Below the pieces are notes generated by a model. That model saw nothing but the letters and a program-made list of their open reading frames with translations. It was not told the origin of the DNA and ran no database searches. The translations under genes and the position numbers were made by a program. From Acephala macrosclerotiorum (Eukaryota; Ascomycota; Leotiomycetes; Helotiales; Mollisiaceae): a stretch of 64,000 nucleotides of DNA. Numbering within the stretch: the first letter of the stretch is position 1; each line of letters begins with the position of its first letter. Positions 56,699-64,000 of this stretch are shown piece by piece. Where the stretch lies: positions 124,001-188,000 of the forward strand of contig MU119213.1 in assembly GCA_014904845.1 (NCBI GenBank), written 5' to 3'.

Positions 56699-57068
56699 GA
56701 TGTCGTTATTGTGATGAGTTTATGTCTGGATCTTCGAAAGATCAATGGTTATGTACTGTATGTATGTCTCCAGTTTATTCTGCCACTCACCGCCCTCGCT
56801 TCGTAGCCCAACGCTATGCCAAGATCGAGCGGCTCCTCGAGCTCAAGAGGAATAAGTCGTCTTCTTTCTTGAATACTTTACAGAGTCAAAATCTCCCACG
56901 CCGACCTGGACAATTGCCACATGTTTCTGGACCGGCAGGTCTCGATGGGCTTCTCCAAGAATTTCAACCTGAACTTGATCTGACCGAAAACTGATTTTAT
57001 TGTCCCTGTGATTCGGGGATAATTGCCAAAGCTCCTCGAGGGAGAAGCCTCGATTCGGGAGCAGAAGC
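56699..57068. promoter_or_regulatory. Divergent promoter: EFG1 and SEA4
   Basis: 370 bases between starts. A plus-strand 90-residue ORF (56722-56994) sits inside. It is probably a chance or leader ORF with no recognisable domain. Confidence 0.4.
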
Positions 57069-60000
57069 ATGGACCGAAATGAAGGTATCATCAGATGGTC
57101 GCCGAAAACTTCACGCGATGAGTTCATGGTGTTCAATTTGAATAACCGAGTTGCGCACCTCCACGAAGCTACTGCCCATGCTCAACCTGGTCGTTTCGAT
57201 TACAAGAAGGCGTCCAAGCACACTGAGATACCTGCCATCAACACGTACGATTGGTCTCCAGCAATTCGTGGTCTTGTTGCCGTTGGTACTGTCCAGGGAC
57301 ACGTGCATCTCCTGAGAGTTGACGATAACTCGAACGCCGCACTCACGCTACCCCTGAAGCTCCAGAGACCTTGCCAATCCGTAGCTTTTAACACTACTGG
57401 TCTTCTTGCCGTTGGCCTTGATCGAGTACGAAACGATTCCTGCTTGCAGGTATGGGACGTCAACGAGAGACTAGCAAAATGGGACCCCTCTCAAAGTGGC
57501 TGGACGGTGCCCAATATGAGCATTGAGCCAAAGAAGAAGCTCGAAGGAAGCACTTCGATTACGAGCATCAGATTCTTCGAGGACCAGCCCCAAACTTTAG
57601 TATGTGGAGTGAAGAACCAGAGTGTTCGTGTTCACGATCTTCGAGGTTAGTACAGACGTGGTTCCAGCTGAACTTAAATATTGACACGGATAGACCCGAA
57701 CTCTAGTGTAATCAATTTTCAGACGAGGTGCAACAACAACATCGCTATTGATTACCTGGATTCCAACTACTTTGCTTCGTCGAGTTTGGATCAGCCCGGC
57801 CTGGTCGTTTGGGACCGCCGTGTGTCCAGCCGTTCTAGCGCGTCGCCAATGTACCTGGAATCTTTCGATCAGGAAGAAGTCCCATGGGGCGCGGTTCTGA
57901 AGCTTGATCGAGCAATTGACGTCGAGAAGGATGTATTCATTAAGCAGCTTAGGTACTCTCGTGAGCGACGAGGTGCTCTTGGAGTTTTGTCGACTGCTGG
58001 CCAATTGCAGATTCTACAAACCAAGAAGGAATTCATCGAGCCTGGCTCGCCAGATGAGGTACCTGGTAGCCCGGAGCTACTTGAAGTCAGAAAGTCGTAC
58101 GACCTGGAATATCCATACTTTGACCCAGCTCATAAAAGGAAGCATGAGCACCGAATCGTATCATTTGATTGGCTGAATCTTGGAACTACGGACCTCTCCC
58201 CTCGTGTAGTGGCCTTGAGGGCAACAGGCGAATTTGAGATCTTGCAAATGCCGGCCACGACTGCCAACCAGCTCTCTGAACTGATCCCTTGGAAACCTCC
58301 TCACCGACGCAAGTGGCCATGCCAAATTCCCGTATTGAACTTAGCTGATATTTCTCTAGTAGGCGACCCGTATTTGACCCTCCTGAACATTTCAGACTCA
58401 AAGGAGAGGGAGAAGATTCTTGGTCCCTTGTATGCCACGGCTGCCAAGGCTGATGTGCCAGTATTCGGTGCATATGGCTACAAGTCTTTGGCCACCAGGG
58501 AAATTCTGAACACCACAATCAAGCATTCTTTGGAATCAAGAAGGGATCAAGTGGTTGATCTTCTTGCGCCGAGAGACATCTCAAATCAACCTCTTGAAGA
58601 TTCCGTTCCCGCGGTCGAGGCTATGGAAGACAGTTTCTCACAGCTTCGTGTCGACAAAGGAGTTGATAGGAAACCCGCTCAGACTGAAGCCGCGCTTGAT
58701 TTGAAGGTATCAAAAGTCCACTCCAGTAGGGAGTTACACGACAAATCTCATTACAAGACAATCAGCTGTTTACCGGCAGACAAGGCTACACATAACAAGC
58801 TTGACCATGTCATGCTGCAGCGTGCTGTTGATGGCTATCTGTTCGACTGCAGAACTAACAGAGCAGTAGTTGACGGCGATCCTTGGCTCCAGGATGTTTG
58901 GGAATGGATCCTAGACGTGGAAGCAGCTGCCAAAGACGACGGAATGATATCAACTCCGCTCGATCTTAGCTACATGGGAGTATATACCATATGGATGAAT
59001 CTACTGGGCGAGAAGCCTAACTCTCGACTACTAGATGTTACTGTTATCCCAGATGCATCTCAATGGGAGCATCTGATTGCTGCTATCAACAAACAGGCTA
59101 ACCGTCCCGAATTTCGTGGGGTCAAGACAACAAAGCCACAACATCGACAACTGTGCCTTGCGGTTTGCGGTCAGCTCAAGTCTTCTGAAGATTTCGAAGA
59201 CGACCTCAAGCATCTGCAATTGGAGGGCCTATACACAAAAGCTGCCGCCTGGGCTTTGTTCGAGGGTCTTTCGGACCGTGCTGTTGAGATTTTGAAGAAT
59301 GGTGGTACTGATCTTCTCTTCGCCGCTATGGCGCTCGATATCAAGCTCAAGAGCAATGCATCACTCGACCTTGATAACATCGGATGGAAGAAAGCTCTGG
59401 AGAGCCACCCTCAGATGGCCGAGGATCCATATCTCCGCGCTATCTATCGCTACATGACAACTGGAAGCTGGGAGGCTGTTGCAGACGAGAAATCCCTCCC
59501 ACTTCGTGACCGAGTCTGGGTAGCACTCCGCAACTTCGAGGACGAAAAGCTCACCTACTGGCTATCAAGAGAAATGGAAGAATGCGTCCGAACCGGAGAC
59601 ATCGAAGGCATCGTCCTCGCAGGCATCACAGACCCTATGGTCGACGTCCTCTCAAAGTACATTGAGAAATTCATGGACTACCAGACACCAATCCTCATCA
59701 TGTCCTTCTGCTACCCTCGCTACATCGACGACATCCGCTGCGAAGTCTGGCGCAAAGCTTACAAAGATTTCCTCCAACGCCACAAACAATTCATTCTCCG
59801 AGTCAAATTTGAGCAACAATCCACCAAGAAGAGCCGAGTCCGAGACGGAACCCCGGTAATCAAACCTCCACCCCGCCAAGTCACAATCCGTTGCCTGAAT
59901 TGCGACGCAAATGCCGCCAACGATCTCCAGAACTCCGGCGCGGGCCCAGCTTCCACCTCCATCCCGTCGTCCTCCGCTACAGTCGATCTCCGAAACCCCC

Positions 60001-60287
60001 TCACTGCATCAGGTATTAACGCTGGTCTCTGTTGTCCCAAGTGCGGCGCTCATCTCCCCCGCTGCGCTGTCTGCATGGAGATCGTTGGAATTCCACGCTC
60101 TGATCGTCCGGAGCAGAGCACAGAGCCGAATATTTGTCGCATGGCGAATTTTCCGACTTTCTGTCTGAAGTGCAAGCACGTTCAGCATATGGATCATTCA
60201 ATTGCTTGGTTCAAGAGACACAATGAATGCCCGGTTCCGGAGTGTAAATGTCAGTGTAACGAGAGAGGAAGCAGGATTAGAGATTGA
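57069..60287 (+). CDS. SEA4: SEA complex / GATOR2 subunit SEA4 (MIOS)
   Basis: A 1056-residue subunit of the vacuole-associated SEA (SEACAT/GATOR2) complex that controls TORC1 in response to amino acids. Exons are 57069-57645 and 57694-60287. The intron (57646-57693) has GTTAGT...GGATAG. The N-terminal half is a WD40 propeller (for example GLVAVGTVQGHVHLL, SVAFNTTGLLAVGLD, TLVCGVKNQSVRVHDLRD across the splice, FASSSLDQPGLVVWDRR). The central part is helical solenoid. The C-terminus has Cys/His-rich zinc motifs: RCLNC, CCPKCGAHLPRCAVC and FCLKCKHVQHMDHSIAWF...CPVPECKCQC, the MIOS type. MDRNEGIIRWSP is the start because it aligns with the family's first beta strand. Composition in the last third is C-rich. 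Confidence 0.93.
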
Positions 60288-61726
60288 GTGGGTGGGTAAC
60301 TGGCGTGGGGTGGCATATTTCAGCATAGCGTTGGATTTTCAGATGTAGCATTGATGGCGTTGGGAGGAAAATCTGGAGATACCCAGTTATTTGTAGAGTA
60401 GATAGCATTAAATGAAACGTTACTTAGATGAATTTTCGAGATCCCAATGTCCTTGGCCTTCAAAATTCATAGGAGCAGAATGTCTGATTTTCCAATCTCC
60501 CAAGTATGACAGCTAAGAATTCAAATGCCCGTCCTTCTAGGCTCCTGAATCTACCTACAAGGGAAGCAGAATGTCTGAGATTTAAGTGCCTCTGATTTCT
60601 AGTATATGGGTACAGGAAAGTCCGCTATCATTAAACTCGTTAATTATCAGCTAAGCAACTTTGCAAGAACAATGTTTATCCGTGCAAATTCTTGCTCACT
60701 AATGACTAACTAGATGGAGGTTGGGATATCAACTGCAAAAATCTATGTAGAGCAACTTTCCATCCGCGCCAGTCCAGGGCTCCACGACAAATGCGCTCAT
60801 CCTAATAGCAACAGCTACAAGCTCATCATACGATGCTTCATCGCCGGAAAGATATTCAGCTAAGCCACAATGCTCGCCTCGTGCCGTGATGTTCCGATTT
60901 CGCATCTTGATATCGTGTAGATCGAGGGGCCTAGGCGAAGGCGAGACTATTTCCGCAGGCCACGGACTATTCTTCAAGGACAAGGTTATATATCTTCTCC
61001 TTCAATATCATCGTTGTTCCACGTAAGAGTGTCGGCGGTGTAATGTTTCGGTCGTCGTCAGTAGGCTGGCACAAAGCGTTTGTGACAAAGGTTCACTCAT
61101 GGGCAGGAGGATAATGATTTTCAGACATCTCTGGAGGAACGGAGAGCTTGCAAAGAGCCAGCATATTACATAGTACTAGAATGCTCGAGTCGAGCATCAA
61201 ACGGCTTCATGGTACTTTCCAAAAGAGAATGTGCGTTAATTGTTGTAGTCTTCATGATATAAGATGGATTATTAGGATTCTTGCCACTTCGACCGCGTCG
61301 CCATCTCACCTGCTCCAAAATATCTCACTCACCCCAAAAGGAACACTCAATCTGTTACAAGTACCGCGGACATCCTTGGAGATGAATATCTTTTTCATTC
61401 ATCACTAATTTTGCAGGCTCTCGCCCAAATGCCTCTCTTTCTTAATCTTATCTTCTAACTGCAAAAGCCCCTACCCATCCCATCCCATTCCACTCCATCC
61501 ATTCATAGCATTGCATTCATGATCATAACATCCCAAACGCTAAAAAGCCCCACCAAACAGATGGCGACCGACACAAATGCCCTATCCTTGCCAGCCATGA
61601 TGTGATCGATCGTGGTATAAAACCCGAAGTAAACGCCGCGCAAATGCACACTATGATCCTCCTTCCCCAAGCTCTTTCAAATCATCATCCCACCCTGCTA
61701 CCCACCATTCTCAGATCGTTGTCCGT
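60288..61726. other. Convergent gap, SEA4 and LOS1
   Basis: 1.4 kb between facing stops. A minus-strand ORF at 60729-60983 (84 residues) is treated separately. Otherwise no feature. Confidence 0.45.
60729..60983 (-). CDS. Possible small protein, 84 residues
   Basis: An ORF with a tidy start and stop and a fairly coding-like composition: MSLKNSPWPAEIVSPSPRPL, then GEHCGLAEYLSGDEASYDEL and WTGADGKLLYIDF. I recognise no family and see no signal peptide. It could equally be chance in a long 3' region. Confidence 0.22.
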   Translation of the reverse strand: MSLKNSPWPAEIVSPSPRPLDLHDIKMRNRNITARGEHCGLAEYLSGDEASYDELVAVAIRMSAFVVEPWTGADGKLLYIDFCS

Positions 61727-64000
61727 CTAGCCCCTCTGCTTCAGAAATCCTTGCAAGTAGCCCGCCAATCCTTTCCTATCCGTGGAGATAGTCATAGATT
61801 TGATGAAATCAGTACCATCGAAACCAATAGCAGGGAAGAACACCTGCTGGAGATGTTGCAAGAACATCTGTCCAGTCTTCGTATAAATCGTTTGCTCTAA
61901 GCCCGCAATCTCATTCAGAACTTGCTTAGCCTGCGCGTCTTGCGCTGGGCGGAAGGTAGGCTCTTTTAGAACCTCCCAGCATATAGGATGGAATCTCTCG
62001 ATTAAGAAACGATCGAAGCCCGGAAAAGCTGGTGAAGGAGGCAACGCAGAGGAGATTCCTTGCGGACCGAGTTGCGCGATATTTGGCCCTCCCCAGAGAT
62101 CTGCCATGCGTGTGATGACAGAGAAAGCAAGTCGGCTGGCACCAAGACTTCCGTGGCTGTTGGTGATAGTTCTCGCTAAACTAGTAACAGATTCGATCAA
62201 AGACTCGAAGAAGCCTTGGTTGGCATCGCTGACTAGAACTGAGCCAAGGTCATTATTGAGGATGATCTGGACGAAGGTGAGATATTCTCGTCGCAGCTCA
62301 GCAAGTTGGATTTCATCATCAGTTCCAGTGATTGGCTCTGCCAGACCTGCAAAGACTCTTTGTAGAAGAGGCGTCAGGAGTGAGTCCAAGACAACGTAAA
62401 TTTCTTTCTTAAAGCCGAAGACGACCGCATCCAACAAACGCAGAAACATAGCCATCTCGTCCTTGGAAGAGCTTTGAGACAGCAATCCATCAATCCAGCG
62501 AGGAAGGAGCGGAAGCATGCCTATTCCCAAAACGCCCATCATTCTTGAGAAAGCAGCTCTTGCTGCAGTACGGATATCATAAGAGCTCTTCAAAGCTTCA
62601 AGAGCAATCAAGATTGCCTCTGCTGCTCTACTGAATTCTTCCGATATTTCTTTACGAGGAGCATTTGATGCTGTTGCGGCATTGCCAGGAGTCCAATCGG
62701 AGAAACCATGAGCTAAAGTACCTAGAGCCATGATAACGTGGTGGATTTGTAAGACAGCTTGGGCATCTCCAGATTTAGCTAGTGGTAAGCTTCTCTCTAT
62801 CTCCAAGAATAGAGGTTCCATGATGGTTCGCACGTATAGGATTTGCGTCGCAACAGGAGTCGTAGAAGTTGAAGAAATGCACCCAATCGCTTCAAATAGA
62901 TAAAGTTGGCCGTTGAACGTAGCATCAGCAGAGTGGTCGCTTTCATCGGAAGACATATCGTCATCTGCCGCGCTGTCATTTGGTACTTCGGCCTTTATTG
63001 GAAGCAGGTCGCTGATAGACTGGATCACAGTCTCGGCCACATTCCCGACATGAGCTCTGAGATGCTTGACGAATCGATGGAACAAGTACCAGGAGCGTGT
63101 TCGAACTCTGATGTGGTTGTGGTGGACCAGACGAACAAAGTGCTCTAAGACTTGGGGGATATAGCGAGTCTCGGTCTCGAAGAAGGAGCAGTAACGGACA
63201 CAAATTTCCATATACTGCAGCTGAATGGCAGGATGAGCAAAGGATGCAATGCCTTGCATAAGTTAGCACGTATTCTTCCAATACCAGCGAATCTCTTACC
63301 AGATTCAACCATCTTCGACATCATAGTGATCAATCGCCGAGCAGCCTCGCTTGAAGGCTCGCTTTTGGCATAAAGACCACCATTAGGGACCGTTAGTTCT
63401 CCAAACAGATACATTTCATGCAATGCCAAGTCCAAATCACGCCAATCCATTTGGCCGCCTTGTTGATCGAGTTGCTGGAAGGTGTTCCCAACCACGTTGC
63501 TCAGAATCTCGATATACAGGCCTTGGTCCACAGCAGCAACGCTTTTCTGCAAGACCTGTAACCGCTTTCGTAGCTCCTGGAATTCTGCCTCATCAGTCTG
63601 TTCGTCCTCGTTGCCCCATGAAGAGGTCTCGTCATATCGCATTTTCTGAATTATGGCATTAAGTATCGGTGTCAACATAGCAGAGTACTGTGGCGGAAGT
63701 GGTTGGACTCTGCGTAGGAAGGTAAGGAGGTCTGTGAGAGATGGTATGACAGTCGAACATATTTCGTCGTATTCGTCAGAGAAGAAGCGAAGGAGGAGGG
63801 GAAGGAAGGATTGGATGAGTTGTTCAGCTTGTGCTCGAGTTTCTGTTTCCGCAGAATTGTCTTCGAGGACTTTCACAATGTCTGCGACCGCGTTGTTGAC
63901 CAGCTTAGCAACAGACTCTGCAAGATCCGTGTCGTAGTTGGAGGTTGTGCGTAGTTCGTTGAGTGCTGGGCTGGCGATGAGTTGCGCAATGACTTCTCCT
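61727..64000 (-). CDS. LOS1: LOS1/exportin-T, tRNA nuclear export receptor, C-terminal part
   Basis: Importin-beta-type HEAT-repeat carrier that takes tRNA out of the nucleus with Ran-GTP. The gene comes from the right edge. The first visible base of the coding strand is at 64000, the upstream exon ends at 63300, the intron is 63253-63299 (GTAAGA...ATGCAAG with GCTAACT branch), and the last exon is 63252-61727, ending in TGA/TAG-type stop at 61727. About 740 residues are visible. Family landmarks include [60 protein letters not shown] and the C-terminal GFLKQRG. The start, Ran-binding region and about 300 residues are missing. Confidence 0.92.

Noticed and set aside
56722..56994. 90-residue ORF with a CTVC motif upstream of SEA4
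   Set aside because: A single Cys pair is not enough for a zinc site; it fits better as leader sequence.
1..64000. tRNA, rRNA, CRISPR or transposon ends
   Set aside because: I scanned gaps by eye for tRNA A/B boxes, terminal inverted repeats and regular spaced repeats and found none that held up; a covariance-model scan would be decisive.

Overview
This window is nuclear DNA from a filamentous ascomycete (Pezizomycotina). Leotiomycetes is my best guess, from protein style rather than any test. The evidence is that nearly every gene has short introns, mostly 45-60 nt, with GT...AG ends and CTRAC-like branch sites. The gene set is eukaryotic housekeeping: PP2A-A, TFIIIC, exportin-T, SEA complex, eL29. 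Pezizomycotina-type proteins such as PalB and long low-complexity regulators are also present. I found about 20 well-supported protein genes, four weaker ones and one clear pseudogene. I saw no rRNA, tRNA, CRISPR array or intact transposon.

Region 1-18 kb holds the 3' end of the PP2A scaffold subunit, the lysine methyltransferase EFM4, a 4-kb gap leading to a C2H2 zinc-finger factor, the calpain PalB (minus strand, pH signalling), a PMP47/ANT1-like peroxisomal carrier, ribosomal protein eL29 and the SAM-domain RNA regulator VTS1. Region 18-31 kb holds TFC4 (TFIIIC), then a decayed S66 LD-carboxypeptidase (MccF-like) copy. After it come an F-box-like protein, a low-complexity protein with a PAM2-like motif, a small Cys/His-rich protein and a putative clathrin-adaptor accessory protein with WGDF/FGDF motifs. 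Region 30-43 kb holds a TBC1D5-like Rab GAP, a triple-KH RNA-binding protein, coactosin, the nucleotide-sugar transporter HUT1 and an MSG5-like MAPK phosphatase. Region 46-64 kb holds a conserved low-complexity protein, an F-box/LRR protein, TPT1, a protein of three (perhaps four) tandem dsRNA-binding domains, EFG1, the SEA complex subunit SEA4/MIOS and the 3' half of LOS1, which runs off the right edge.

There is no gene cluster or operon. The genes share themes rather than a pathway: RNA handling (VTS1, KH protein, TPT1, LOS1, EFG1, dsRBD protein), membrane traffic (TBC1D5-like, adaptor-ear protein, HUT1, SEA4) and signalling (PP2A, MSG5, PalB). Several neighbours are divergent pairs with 0.2-0.7 kb shared promoters.

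The most unusual items are as follows. The tandem dsRBD protein has repeat units cut by phase-1 introns at the same place in each module. In at least seven genes the sense strand flips from C-rich to G-rich part way along. The S66 peptidase pseudogene is in an early state of decay. The TBC gene appears to have a GC-AG intron. All exon borders were placed by eye from splice signals and protein-family continuity.
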